A stretch of DNA of 21,632 nucleotides. Source: Blastocatellia bacterium. GTDB lineage: Bacteria > Acidobacteriota > Blastocatellia > Pyrinomonadales > Pyrinomonadaceae. The notes beneath the pieces were generated by a model. It did no database searches and was not told the DNA's origin. It saw only the letters and a list, made by a program, of their open reading frames with translations. The stretch spans positions 17,366 to 38,997 of the forward strand of contig DNND01000071.1 in assembly GCA_003488005.1 (NCBI GenBank), read 5' to 3'. The position numbers were made by a program, and so were the translations under genes. Below are positions 13,904 through 21,538 of this stretch, piece after piece (within the stretch, counting starts at the first letter, position 1; each line of letters starts with the position of its first letter).

Positions 13904-15402
13904 GAACCGAACACCCTTTCATGCGACAGTCTTCGCTTGATATTTCACCGGAAGAGTTGCGGGAACTATCGTCGCGAGTCAATGAACTCGTGCTTGAATA
14001 TTTTTCCGAAGTTTCTGACTTGCCGGTTTTTCCGGAAACGTTTGGCGGCGACACACTCGCACAAGTGGGAACAACAATGCCGGCAGAAGGCGTGTCGGTA
14101 GAACGACTCATAAACGACTGCCGCACGATCATCAAGAATAGTCGTCATAACGGCCACCCGCGCTTTTTTGGTTACGTGGCATCGCCGTCAACACCTGCGG
14201 GCGCCTTTGCCGATCTAATTGCTTCGGCGCTGAATTCAAACGTCACCTCGTGGCGTTCCGGTCCGGCCGCTACAGAAATCGAACGCACGGTGGTGCGCTG
14301 GCTGGGATCTTTAATTGGCTACGGTGAAGACGTGCGCGGCCTGCTCACCAGCGGCGGATCGATGGCCAATATGACGGCGTTGTTAATCGCGCAGCGGGCG
14401 AAGGCCGGAAGGGAAGCTTCGCGAAAAGGTCTTTGGCGAAGTGAAGCGCCCATGACCATCTATGCGTCCGAGCAAGTTCACATGTCGATACCGAAAGCGG
14501 CGGACGTGCTTGGTTTTGGCCGCGATCAGGTACGACTGATTGGTTGCGACGATCAGTTTCGCATGAATGTCGGCCTGCTCCGCGAACGCATTGCGGCCGA
14601 CTTGCAAAGCGGACTGAAACCGTTTTGCATCGTCGCCAGCGCCGGCACGACCAACACCGGCGCAGTCGATCCGCTTTCTGAGGTTGCGGATGTTGCTGAA
14701 GAATTTGCGCTTTGGTTACACGTCGATGGCGCATACGGCGCACCCGCGGCGCTTGACGAAAGCAAACGTCCCCTTTTTGTCGGCCTCGCGCGCGCAGATT
14801 CCGTATCTCTGGATCCGCATAAATGGCTATATGCGCCGCTCGATTGTGGCTGTCTCTTATTCCGCGATGAAGCGCAAGCTCGGGTCGCGTTTGGCGATGA
14901 AGACGCGGACTATATAAAGGTGCTCGAGCAAGACGCGGATGAGTCGTTCGCTTTTTGGAATTATGGACCAGAGCTTTCGCGCCGCTTTCGCGCGCTTAAG
15001 ATCTGGCTGACGCTACGTTATTACGGCGTGCGCCGCATTGCCGCGGCGATCACCGAAGACAACGTGTTGGCTGCGTATCTGGCAGAACTTGTCGAACAGG
15101 AGGAAGATTTTGAACTGCTGTCGCAGCCGCAGTTGAGTATTTGTTGCTTCCGTTATGTGCCGCCGGCAATGCGATTGCGTTTGGATACTGACGCTCAGGA
15201 AAATGAAGCAATTGGAAGTGAACTGAATAAGCTGAACGAGAGAATTATGTACGCAATCCAACGCGGCGGCCGAGCTTATCTTTCCAGCGCAACCGTTCAC
15301 GGCAAGTTTGCTCTACGCGCCTGCATCACAAACTTTCGCACGACGCGCGCTGACATCGAGCAGACGCTGGAAATCATTCGCGACGCGGCCATCGGGATCT
15401 AA
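13900..15402 (+). CDS. Group II PLP-dependent decarboxylase (aromatic amino acid/glutamate type)
   Basis: A 500-residue PLP enzyme of the aromatic-L-amino-acid/glutamate/histidine decarboxylase family. HPRFFGYVASPSTP (residues 86-99) is the substrate-side motif, TSGGSMANM (150-158) binds the PLP phosphate, H194 in EQVHMS would stack on the ring, LHVDGAYG (273-280, D276) holds the pyridine nitrogen and SLDPHKWLY (303-311) carries the Schiff-base lysine K308. All expected catalytic elements are present. The substrate is not predictable; aromatic amino acid decarboxylase-like is the closest general class. It starts within the cupin stop (ATGA overlap). ATG at codon 8 is an alternative start. Downstream is a 363-bp repeat-rich gap. 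Confidence 0.92.
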   Translation: MRTEHPFMRQSSLDISPEELRELSSRVNELVLEYFSEVSDLPVFPETFGGDTLAQVGTTMPAEGVSVERLINDCRTIIKNSRHNGHPRFFGYVASPSTPAGAFADLIASALNSNVTSWRSGPAATEIERTVVRWLGSLIGYGEDVRGLLTSGGSMANMTALLIAQRAKAGREASRKGLWRSEAPMTIYASEQVHMSIPKAADVLGFGRDQVRLIGCDDQFRMNVGLLRERIAADLQSGLKPFCIVASAGTTNTGAVDPLSEVADVAEEFALWLHVDGAYGAPAALDESKRPLFVGLARADSVSLDPHKWLYAPLDCGCLLFRDEAQARVAFGDEDADYIKVLEQDADESFAFWNYGPELSRRFRALKIWLTLRYYGVRRIAAAITEDNVLAAYLAELVEQEEDFELLSQPQLSICCFRYVPPAMRLRLDTDAQENEAIGSELNKLNERIMYAIQRGGRAYLSSATVHGKFALRACITNFRTTRADIEQTLEIIRDAAIGI

Positions 15403-15461
15403 ATGGACCCATTTAAGCAGGACCTGGAATACGAGATTCAAGATTGAGAATCTCGCGGTCG

Positions 15462-15529
15462 GGAAGGGTGGCTTGCCCATGCTCTGTTGGAGTTCAGGCA
15501 TTCAACGAGCGGGAGTAAACCGCCCTTAC
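15462..15529. repeat. Degenerate inverted repeat in the 363-bp gap (type I)
   Basis: GGAAGGGTGGCTTGCCC at 15462-15478 and the region 15511-15529, which reads GTAAGGGCGGTTTACTCCC on the minus strand, are imperfect inverted copies with a 2-nt length difference. A separate 8-bp hairpin (CGAGATTC...GAATCTCG, 15431-15454) lies just upstream. The gap 15403-15765 holds no credible gene; it is occupied by this repeat and the composite element at 15564-15732. Confidence 0.5.
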
Positions 15530-15563
15530 AACCTGAGAGGTTGCCGGGGTTGACGAGTGTCTA

Positions 15564-15732
15564 GTAGTGGTGCAGTTTGAATTAGAGCCGCGCCGTGTAA
15601 ATGAGGTCAGTACCGTCTGCGGTAGCGGATGGATGCAGTGATCGCCCATTGGCAATGTCGGAACCCACCCGCTACCGCGGACGGTACTGACTTCATCACA
15701 CTCAGTTGCTTCAATTCAAACTGGATCAGTAC
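15564..15732. mobile_element. MITE-like composite element (type D) with 9-bp flanking direct repeats
   Basis: Terminal inverted repeats of 20 nt at 15564-15583 (GTAGTGGTGCAGTTTGAATT) and 15713-15732 match at 17 of 20 positions. Immediately outside, CGAGTGTCT occurs as a perfect direct repeat at 15554-15562 and 15733-15741, as expected of a target-site duplication. The interior is almost entirely the type C palindrome (15601-15696). There is no coding capacity, so transposition would need an enzyme in trans. The right border is only 25-33 bp from the start of the phosphatase gene, so the element may have displaced or become part of its promoter. Confidence 0.65.
15601..15696. repeat. Type C palindromic element, copy 2, nested in type D
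   Basis: Arms begin ATGAGGTCAGTACCGTCTGC at 15601 and end with the inverse at 15696. The arms and the GGAACCCACCCGCTACCG segment match the copy at 7476-7605. The interior is 34 bp shorter. It sits between the two terminal inverted repeats of the type D element, just as copy 1 sits between type B arms. Confidence 0.82.
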
Positions 15733-15765
15733 CGAGTGTCTGGTGAGCTTGGTTTCCTATTATAA

Positions 15766-16629
15766 ATGAGTGGAATCATTCAGCAAACTTCATACGATCG
15801 CGAAATGTTAGTCGCGCTGGAACTCGCGCGCGAAGCGGGCGCTGCCATCCTCGACGTTTACGACGGCCCTTTCGAGATTGAACAAAAAGCCGGCGCGGGC
15901 GATCTCGAGCCAGTCACGCAAGCCGACAGAATTGCGAATGAAATCATTGTCGAGCGCTTGAGCAGAGAATTTCCGGAAGATGGAATTCTGGCCGAGGAGT
16001 CAATCGATACGGAACGCCGGCTCGGTAAGTCACGCGTGTGGATGGTCGATCCGCTCGACGGCACTACCGGCTTCATCGAAGGCAACGGCGATTTCGCGGT
16101 GCAGATTGGTTTGGCGGAAGATGGCGAATGCGTGCTCGGTGTGGTTTACCAGCCGTTGACCGGACTCCTCTATCGCGCCGTTCGCGGCGGCGGTACGTGG
16201 GTCGAGCGGCCAGAAACCGAACCGGAACAAGCGAGCGTTTCCAATCATCTCGATCTCGGGACGATGCGACTGGCGGCCAGCCGGTCGCATCGCAGCCCGC
16301 GCATGGACCGCGTGGTCCAAAGCTTTGGCGTCAAACAGGAAGTGCGCCGCGGTTCGGTAGGAATAAAAGTTGGCTTGATTGTCGAACAGCAGTGCGATCT
16401 TTACGTGCACCTTTCGCCGCGCACTAAACAATGGGACACCTGCGCCCCGGAAGTTATTTTGCAGGAAGCAGGCGGCAAGCTTACAGACCTGTTTGGGAAG
16501 CCGCTTCGTTATAACTCACCCGAAGTCCAGAACCGCAACGGCATTGTTGCCAGTAACGGCGTGGCCCACCGGCGGATAATCGCAGCCCTGGCGCCGCTAT
16601 TGGCTGAGTTTGGCCGCACGCCGGATTAA
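15766..16629 (+). CDS. Inositol monophosphatase/CysQ-family phosphatase
   Basis: A 287-residue Mg2+-dependent, Li+-sensitive-type phosphatase. LAEESID (E77, E78), VWMVDPLDGTTGFIEGNGDF (91-110, D95, D98) and QWDTCAPEVILQEAGG (222-237, W223, D224) provide the metal and phosphate ligands. The GF-x4-GDFAVQI continuation after DPLDGT is closer to 3'(2'),5'-bisphosphate nucleotidase (CysQ) than to plain inositol monophosphatase, but histidinol-phosphate or inositol-phosphate activity cannot be excluded. The gene stands alone between repeat-filled gaps. No clear ribosome binding site precedes ATG 15766; the sequence TATTATAA abuts it, so a very short leader is possible. An in-frame ATG at codon 14 is an alternative. 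Confidence 0.9.
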   Translation: MSGIIQQTSYDREMLVALELAREAGAAILDVYDGPFEIEQKAGAGDLEPVTQADRIANEIIVERLSREFPEDGILAEESIDTERRLGKSRVWMVDPLDGTTGFIEGNGDFAVQIGLAEDGECVLGVVYQPLTGLLYRAVRGGGTWVERPETEPEQASVSNHLDLGTMRLAASRSHRSPRMDRVVQSFGVKQEVRRGSVGIKVGLIVEQQCDLYVHLSPRTKQWDTCAPEVILQEAGGKLTDLFGKPLRYNSPEVQNRNGIVASNGVAHRRIIAALAPLLAEFGRTPD

Positions 16630-16677
16630 TCGACGCGAGCTCAAATCGAAAATGCAGCAGAATACTGTGGGTCGCTT

Positions 16678-16855
16678 CGCCCCAGCGGGGCGAGATGTTT
16701 ATGGCCCGGGCGGTTCTTTCCGTGCTCCGGCGCTCTGTAGGAGCGCAATCGCTTTTGCCAGTTCCAGGAAGTACCGCAGCCGCGTTTCACTCCTAACGGA
16801 GCGAGGATCTTTGTGCGTACACTTGGGGCTATAAACATCTCGCTCCGCTGGAGCG
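16678..16855. repeat. Nested palindromic element upstream of the histidine kinase (type F)
   Basis: Outer arms 16678-16707 and 16826-16855 are 30-nt inverted copies with 27 matches; both contain GCGAGATGTTTAT and a local CGCxCCAGCGGxGCG hairpin. Inside, GCGCTCTGTAGGAGCGC and CTCCTAACGGAG form a second mirrored hairpin pair. The architecture (outer and inner stem-loops arranged symmetrically) parallels the element at 3484-3645 although the sequence differs. It fills most of the 329-bp gap 16630-16958, where nothing else is recognised. Confidence 0.8.
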
Positions 16856-16958
16856 AAAACGAATTCAGTTCTTGCACTTTCAATCTCAATTCACCGCGTT
16901 CACCGCAAATACTCCTTACGGTAAAGCCGGCGCTGAGCTAATATCTCTTCCATTCTCG

Positions 16959-18887
16959 ATGTGGAGTGGCGTGGTGCAAAGTCGATCACGAATCTTTCTC
17001 ACATTTGCTCTTTTTTGTGTACTGCCTCTGCTGCTTCTCAGCGGCGTCAATCTCCTCGTCAACGTCAGATCCGGCGAGACTCTTGTGCGCAACGAGTTGG
17101 AGCACGAACTCGCAGCTACCACCCAAAGTTTTGAAACTTTACTTCGTGAGCGAAAACAGGAAATTAGGAATTTGGCAGCCAGCAGTGCACTGCAAACCTG
17201 CATGCTCTGGGCTGATCATCCGCCGATAACTCCCGCCGCTAGTCGACCTTCAGGCAACAGCACCGGCAATCCAGCGTCACAGCCGGCAGATAACGAAATG
17301 CAGGAAGCGAAAAGTGCTATCGCCTCGCTGCTTCGTGGGCCGAACTCTTACCGGGCCATCGCCGCCTTCGCTCCCAGCCGGCAGGCGATTTTTGTCGCCG
17401 AAGCGCCGCCTACGAAAACGGGCGACATTATCTTTCTCACTCGCGATTTGCTGGTGGAGCAAATTCAACCTGAGAAAGTTGTCTGGACCGCGCCGGAAGA
17501 TGAAGTCCTTTGCTCGATTGTCGCCACCGCGGCCGCGGGCAAGACTTTGCGTTGCACGACGCCGGTTTCTTTTTCTGAAGCAGGAACCACTCGCGGCGCT
17601 TTGGTGGCAGACCTGCGCCTGGACTCGGTTATTTCTTCTGCTGCCCGGCCACTCGAGTCTTCGGTTGCTGAAAACAAAAACACTTCCCGGCGTTCTACTG
17701 TCGTGCTGGTCGTCGACGACCAGGACGAAATTGTTTACCACACCAACGCAGCGCTGACACATCAACACGCCCAATCATCGATGCCGTACCTGCGCGCTAT
17801 TGGCGCAGAAATGGTTGCCGGTCATTCGGGCACGAATAGCTTTAAGGCAGCGGATGGTGATCAATGGCTGGTCACCTATTCACCGCTGATGGGGAACCAA
17901 CTATCGTTGGCCGTGGCGCGCAATTATTCGCTAGCCTCGCACGACGCGCGCCGCTACGGCTGGATCGGCATTATGCTGGCGTTGCTGGTTGGCTCAATCG
18001 CTGCAGTTGTTCTTACTCAGTATTCTCAGCGTCGCACAAAAAGCATCGATCAGGTTGCAGCCGGCGTCGATGAAATCGTCAAAGGCAAGTTGGACCATCG
18101 TATCGAGTTGCTATCGAGCGACGCTTTGCGGCCGCTTGCCGACAACGTTGGCCTGGTAACGAAACAACTGCGCGAACAGATCGCGCGCGAAGCGGAGAGC
18201 CGGCAGTTTCAATCTTTCGTGCGACTATCTGCGGTGCTCACCCACGATCTCAAAAACGCCATCGAGGCCCTGTCGCTCATCGTTAACAACATGGAAAAGC
18301 ACTATGAAAAGGAAGAATTCCGCGTCGACGCAATGCAATCATTGACTATCGCAACCGATAAATTGCGGGCGTTGGTGGCGCGCTTGAGTAATCCGGTGAA
18401 TACGTTGAGCGGCGAGCACAAGCGGCCCCGGCCTGTCGATCTGGTGCCGATACTAAAGCGAGTAATTGCGATGACGGCCGAGCCGGCCCGCAGTCAGCAC
18501 GAGCTTGCAGTCAAACTTCCGGAAGCTCTGGTCGCGTTGGTTGACGGCGATCGCGTGGACAAGGTCATCGAAAACTTGATCATCAACGGTCTGGAAGCAA
18601 TGGCAGCCAAGCGTGGAAAATTGACGGTTGCCGCCGGCGAAACCGATGCCGGCAAACCTTACTTCAGTGTGACCGACACCGGCGAGGGCATGAGCGAGCG
18701 CTTCATTGCCGAGCGGTTGTTTCATCCTTTCGCTACCACGAAACGAAAAGGCGTCGGTCTTGGTTTGTACACCTGCCGCGAAGTGGTCAGCGCAAACGGC
18801 GGCACGATCGAAGTTGAGTCGGAGCAAGGTGCTGGTACAACTTTTAGGGTCGTGCTACCATCGGCCCAATCGAAAGGCGGTGAATAA
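16959..18887 (+). CDS. Membrane sensor histidine kinase, PrsK-like catalytic region
   Basis: A 642-residue kinase from ATG 16959. The frame is open upstream to a TTG at 16872, but the ATG begins just before the first membrane segment. TM1 is about residues 11-34, followed by a roughly 300-residue extracytoplasmic sensor region with a Cache-like pattern (VVLVVDDQDEIVYHTN; QWLVTYSPLMG), TM2 about 335-354 and a HAMP-like linker 358-408. The kinase core has LTHDLKNAIEAL (phosphoacceptor H429), N-box VIENLIINGLEAM (537-549), DTGEGMS (573-579), RLFHPFATTKRKG and GVGLGLYT (598-605). The H-box and following SLIVNNMEKHY resemble PrsK of the PEP-CTERM/exosortase regulatory pair, though the sensor part differs. 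The response regulator gene follows after 87 bp. The stimulus is unknown. Confidence 0.9.
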   Translation: MWSGVVQSRSRIFLTFALFCVLPLLLLSGVNLLVNVRSGETLVRNELEHELAATTQSFETLLRERKQEIRNLAASSALQTCMLWADHPPITPAASRPSGNSTGNPASQPADNEMQEAKSAIASLLRGPNSYRAIAAFAPSRQAIFVAEAPPTKTGDIIFLTRDLLVEQIQPEKVVWTAPEDEVLCSIVATAAAGKTLRCTTPVSFSEAGTTRGALVADLRLDSVISSAARPLESSVAENKNTSRRSTVVLVVDDQDEIVYHTNAALTHQHAQSSMPYLRAIGAEMVAGHSGTNSFKAADGDQWLVTYSPLMGNQLSLAVARNYSLASHDARRYGWIGIMLALLVGSIAAVVLTQYSQRRTKSIDQVAAGVDEIVKGKLDHRIELLSSDALRPLADNVGLVTKQLREQIAREAESRQFQSFVRLSAVLTHDLKNAIEALSLIVNNMEKHYEKEEFRVDAMQSLTIATDKLRALVARLSNPVNTLSGEHKRPRPVDLVPILKRVIAMTAEPARSQHELAVKLPEALVALVDGDRVDKVIENLIINGLEAMAAKRGKLTVAAGETDAGKPYFSVTDTGEGMSERFIAERLFHPFATTKRKGVGLGLYTCREVVSANGGTIEVESEQGAGTTFRVVLPSAQSKGGE

Positions 18888-18974
18888 TTCCCGCTCGCGT
18901 CCTCACCAAGTTGCCCAGGCTTTTTCCAAATCTCTTTGTTCAGCCTTTGCGCGATCGTTTGAGCAAAAGTTTCG

Positions 18975-20396
18975 ATGGGCCACGACAATCAAAGCAAAGA
19001 ATCCAGAGTGAAAGAAACTCTGCTGGTCGTCGATGACGATGAATCAGTGCGCCGCGGGCTTTACTGGACACTGAATTCCGATTATCGCGTGCTGGAAGCA
19101 GCGTCGCGTGAAGAAGCCGTAAAGCTGTTGCAGCAAGAGAGCATTGATCTCGTGCTCAGCGATCTGCATCTGCCTCCCAAGGTTGAAGACATTTCCGAAG
19201 GGTTGGCAATTATTGAGGCTGCCCGCGATAGAAATCCACCGGTCCAGGTTGTCGTAATCACCGCCAGCAACTCGAAACGTGCGGCGCTGGAAGCCGTCAG
19301 GCGCGGCGCTTATGGTTTTTTTGAAAAGCCGCTGGACGCGGTGGAAGTTGTGCACATCGTCAACCAGGCCGTGCGCATGCGGCGGTTGGAATTTGAAAAC
19401 ACCCGTCTGCGCGACGAGTTAGTCGGAGCGATAGGTTTTGGGCGCTTGATTGGTTCAAGTCAGGCGCTGGAAAAAACTTTGAAGCAGGCGCGCGCCGTGG
19501 CCGACACGAATGCCACCGTTTTGATCATCGGCGAAAATGGCACCGGCAAAGAGATGCTGGCGCGCGCGATCCACGAAGAAAGCCAGCGCGCGCGCCGGCC
19601 ATTCATAGGCGTCAGTTGCGCGGCGCTAACTGAGTCGCTGATTGAGTCGGAACTGTTTGGCCATGAGAAAGGCGCGTTCACCTCAGCCAATTACACCAGG
19701 CAGGGGCGTTTCGAACTTGCCGACGGCGGCACTTTGTTCCTCGACGAGATCGTAGAGTTAACTCCAGGCGTGCAGGTCAAGCTGTTGCGAGTTTTGCAGG
19801 AGCGAGCTTTTGAGCGTGTTGGTGGCACCAAGACTTTGACGGTCGACATTCGTCTCATCGCGGCCAGCAACCGGGATCTGGAAACGGAGGTAGCAGCCTC
19901 AAACTTTCGTCGCGATCTTTTTTACCGGCTCAATGTAGTGCCGTTGGTGCTGCCGCCGCTGCGCGAGCGCGCCGAAGATATTCCCGGACTGGCCGCGCAC
20001 TTCGCTGCGAAAGCGGCCGAGAAACATGGTCGCGCCACGCCGCAGTTGCAACCGGCGTTGGTGGACTCGTTGCACGAATATGAGTGGCCGGGAAATGTTC
20101 GCGAGCTTGAGAATTTGATGGAGCGGCTGGGGCTGCTTGATCGTGCCGCTACGCTGGGCCTGGAATTTCTTCCCGAGAAAATGCTAAAGGCGCAACCCGC
20201 TCCCGGCGTTTCCAGCGATAAGACTTTCGAAGGTGCGGTGACTGCCCTGAAGCGCAAGCTGATCGTTACTGCGCTGGAAGCGGAGCATGGAAACAAAGTC
20301 GCCGCGGCCAAACGCCTCGGCATTAGCCGCTCGTATCTGCACCGGCTGATTAGTGAATTTGGGATCCAGGCGCGCACGAATAGCAGCGCTATGTGA
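18975..20396 (+). CDS. NtrC-family sigma-54-dependent response regulator, PrsR-like
   Basis: A 473-residue regulator with three domains. The receiver spans about 14-135 (acidic D20-D22, phosphoacceptor D63 in LSDLHLPP, T97, K118). The AAA+ sigma-54 activation domain spans about 155-390: Walker A GENGTGKE 186-193, GAFTSA loop 233-238, Walker B TLFLDEI 253-259 and the arginine region FRRDLFYRLN 311-320. A Fis-type HTH is at 440-462 (NKVAAAKRLGISRSYLHRLI). The long insertion after D63 (PPKVEDISEGLAIIEAARD) and the leucine-rich linker resemble PrsR, the PEP-CTERM-box regulator. The sigma-54 contact loop reads GAFTSA instead of GAFTGA. It is the partner of the upstream kinase and would activate sigma-54 promoters elsewhere. 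GTG 19008 is an alternative start. Confidence 0.93.
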   Translation: MGHDNQSKESRVKETLLVVDDDESVRRGLYWTLNSDYRVLEAASREEAVKLLQQESIDLVLSDLHLPPKVEDISEGLAIIEAARDRNPPVQVVVITASNSKRAALEAVRRGAYGFFEKPLDAVEVVHIVNQAVRMRRLEFENTRLRDELVGAIGFGRLIGSSQALEKTLKQARAVADTNATVLIIGENGTGKEMLARAIHEESQRARRPFIGVSCAALTESLIESELFGHEKGAFTSANYTRQGRFELADGGTLFLDEIVELTPGVQVKLLRVLQERAFERVGGTKTLTVDIRLIAASNRDLETEVAASNFRRDLFYRLNVVPLVLPPLRERAEDIPGLAAHFAAKAAEKHGRATPQLQPALVDSLHEYEWPGNVRELENLMERLGLLDRAATLGLEFLPEKMLKAQPAPGVSSDKTFEGAVTALKRKLIVTALEAEHGNKVAAAKRLGISRSYLHRLISEFGIQARTNSSAM

Positions 20397-20404
20397 GAAC
20401 AAGC

Positions 20405-20426
20405 TATAATTCGTTTTTTCAAGGAG
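20405..20426 (+). promoter_or_regulatory. -10 box and strong ribosome binding site of the YggX-like gene
   Basis: TATAAT at 20405-20410 is a perfect -10 hexamer in the 38-bp gap after the regulator stop, with only a weak -35 about 17 bp upstream inside the end of the regulator gene. AAGGAG at 20421-20426 precedes ATG 20435 by 8 nt, which decides that start over an in-frame ATG at 20393. Confidence 0.5.
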
Positions 20427-20434
20427 AACGAATA

Positions 20435-20722
20435 ATGGCTGAAACGATCAAATGCAAACATTGCGGCGAGAAAAGAACTGCGCTTGGTTTTTCTCCGTTT
20501 CCCAATGAATTGGGGCAGCGCATTGCCGGCGAGATTTGCCAGCCGTGCTGGAGTGGCTGGTTACAAAAGCAAACACAAATCATCAATCACTACGGCCTCG
20601 ACCTCACGAACCCGGACGCGCAAAACTTCCTGTTCGACAACATCAAGGGGTTTCTGTTCGGCGAAGCGCAGCCGTTAGAGGCGGAAATTGATACCACCAA
20701 AGAAGGCACGGTTAAGTGGTAA
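20435..20722 (+). CDS. YggX-like Fe(2+)-trafficking/oxidative damage protection protein with two CxxC pairs
   Basis: A 95-residue relative of YggX, a small cytoplasmic protein linked to iron trafficking and protection of Fe-S clusters from oxidative damage. Family features are PFPNELGQRI (21-30), W39, GWLQKQTQIINHYGL (41-55) and the FLFGE end of the domain (73-77). It differs from E. coli YggX, which has a single conserved cysteine, in carrying CKHC (7-10) and CQPC (35-38), so it may bind zinc or iron as a small ribbon. The start ATG 20435 is fixed by AAGGAG 8 nt upstream. It is followed by a perfect 30-nt inverted repeat that could terminate transcription. Confidence 0.85.
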   Translation: MAETIKCKHCGEKRTALGFSPFPNELGQRIAGEICQPCWSGWLQKQTQIINHYGLDLTNPDAQNFLFDNIKGFLFGEAQPLEAEIDTTKEGTVKW

Positions 20723-20728
20723 GAACGA

Positions 20729-20850
20729 AAGGATGAAGGCGGAAGGATGAAGGATGAAGGATGAAAAGCTATTTCTGATCCCTTGATCCTCGCATTCGAT
20801 GTTCATGCTTCATTCTTCAATTCATCCTTCATCCTTCCGCCTTCATCCTT
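20729..20850. repeat. Purine-rich inverted repeat with perfect 30-nt arms (type E)
   Basis: Arms 20729-20758 and 20821-20850 are exact reverse complements over 30 nt. Each is built of AAGGATG/GAAGG iterations, so the unit is purine-rich on one side and pyrimidine-rich on the other, with a 62-nt interior. It begins 7 bp after the YggX-like stop. The rest of the 312-bp gap (20851-21034) shows one small hairpin near its end and nothing else I recognise. Confidence 0.88.
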
Positions 20851-20983
20851 CTCTCTTGGCCCAATCCTTGCTGTAGTTATCCGGCGTTAGGTCTCCCCTG
20901 GTTTGCGACCCGCTAAGTTTCAATAAACCCCTGAACAATTTAGGTCTGCTTGCCGGCCCGGCTGAGCCGCACTGGCGGGTTTC

Positions 20984-21008
20984 AGTTCGGACGTACGTTT
21001 TCCGAACT
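20984..21008 (+). promoter_or_regulatory. Leader hairpin upstream of the BON lipoprotein
   Basis: AGTTCGGA (20984-20991) and TCCGAACT (21001-21008) form a perfect 8-bp stem with a 9-nt loop, ending 10 nt before the AAGGAGG ribosome binding site of the lipoprotein gene. It could be an operator or a leader structure affecting translation; its function is unknown. Confidence 0.35.
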
Positions 21009-21034
21009 ATTCATCTGAAGGAGGTCTGGCCAAA

Positions 21035-21538
21035 ATGAGATACAAGTTTCTGGGATTCATAGTTGCAACCGCACTCATCGGCTTGTTTACCGGATGCAAC
21101 CAAACCACCAACGACAATGCAAACATTCGCGCCAACGCCAACACCAACACGGTGGCGAATGTAAATACGAACGTAAACACAAATACGAATCGCGCGCTCA
21201 CTCGCCAGGATTATGAAACGAACAAAGAGAAGTACGCGAAAGAAGCGAAAGGCGCCGGCCGCACGATTGGCACTGGCCTCAACGACGGTTGGCTCTGGAC
21301 CAAGACTCGTTTTGATTTAGCAGCCGCGGACGATCTACGCGACTCGACCATCAACGTCGACGTTTCAAACGGGGTCGTGACGCTGAGCGGTTCAGTTGCG
21401 AGTGCGGCACAAAAAGCCAAAGCCGAGGCCGTCGCCAAATCCGTAGATGGCGTGACGGGCGTTAAGAACATGCTCACCGTCGCCGCCAACACGACCAACA
21501 ACAACGCGAAAGCGAATGCCGCAAAGCCGAAAAAGTAG
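21035..21538 (+). CDS. BON-domain lipoprotein with Asn/Thr-rich linker
   Basis: A 167-residue envelope lipoprotein. Residues 1-20 are a Sec/SPII signal peptide ending in LFTGC, with lipidated C21. Residues about 22-52 are an Asn/Thr/Ala-rich low-complexity linker (NANTNTVANVNTNVNTNTN), a style common in Blastocatellia envelope proteins. A BON domain follows at about 85-150, with STINVDVSNGVVTLSGSV and the VDGVTGVKNMLTV end strand; BON domains bind phospholipid or peptidoglycan-associated targets and are typical of OsmY-type stress proteins. The tail is Asn/Lys/Ala-rich. ATG 21035 follows AAGGAGG at good spacing. Only one BON repeat is present, whereas OsmY has two. The downstream 94 bp to the window end show no gene. 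Confidence 0.9.
   Translation: MRYKFLGFIVATALIGLFTGCNQTTNDNANIRANANTNTVANVNTNVNTNTNRALTRQDYETNKEKYAKEAKGAGRTIGTGLNDGWLWTKTRFDLAAADDLRDSTINVDVSNGVVTLSGSVASAAQKAKAEAVAKSVDGVTGVKNMLTVAANTTNNNAKANAAKPKK

Noticed and set aside
15431..15454. CGAGATTC...GAATCTCG hairpin after the decarboxylase as a terminator
   Set aside because: An 8-bp stem but no following T-run; left only as a remark in the neighbouring repeat entry.
7435..15732. CRISPR array formed by the recurring repeats
   Set aside because: The repeats are palindromic, irregularly spaced over kilobases and not separated by uniform unique spacers; no cas genes are present.
16872..16958. TTG-initiated N-terminal extension of the histidine kinase
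   Set aside because: No ribosome binding site, no domain content, and it starts at the edge of a repeat; ATG 16959 directly precedes the first membrane segment.
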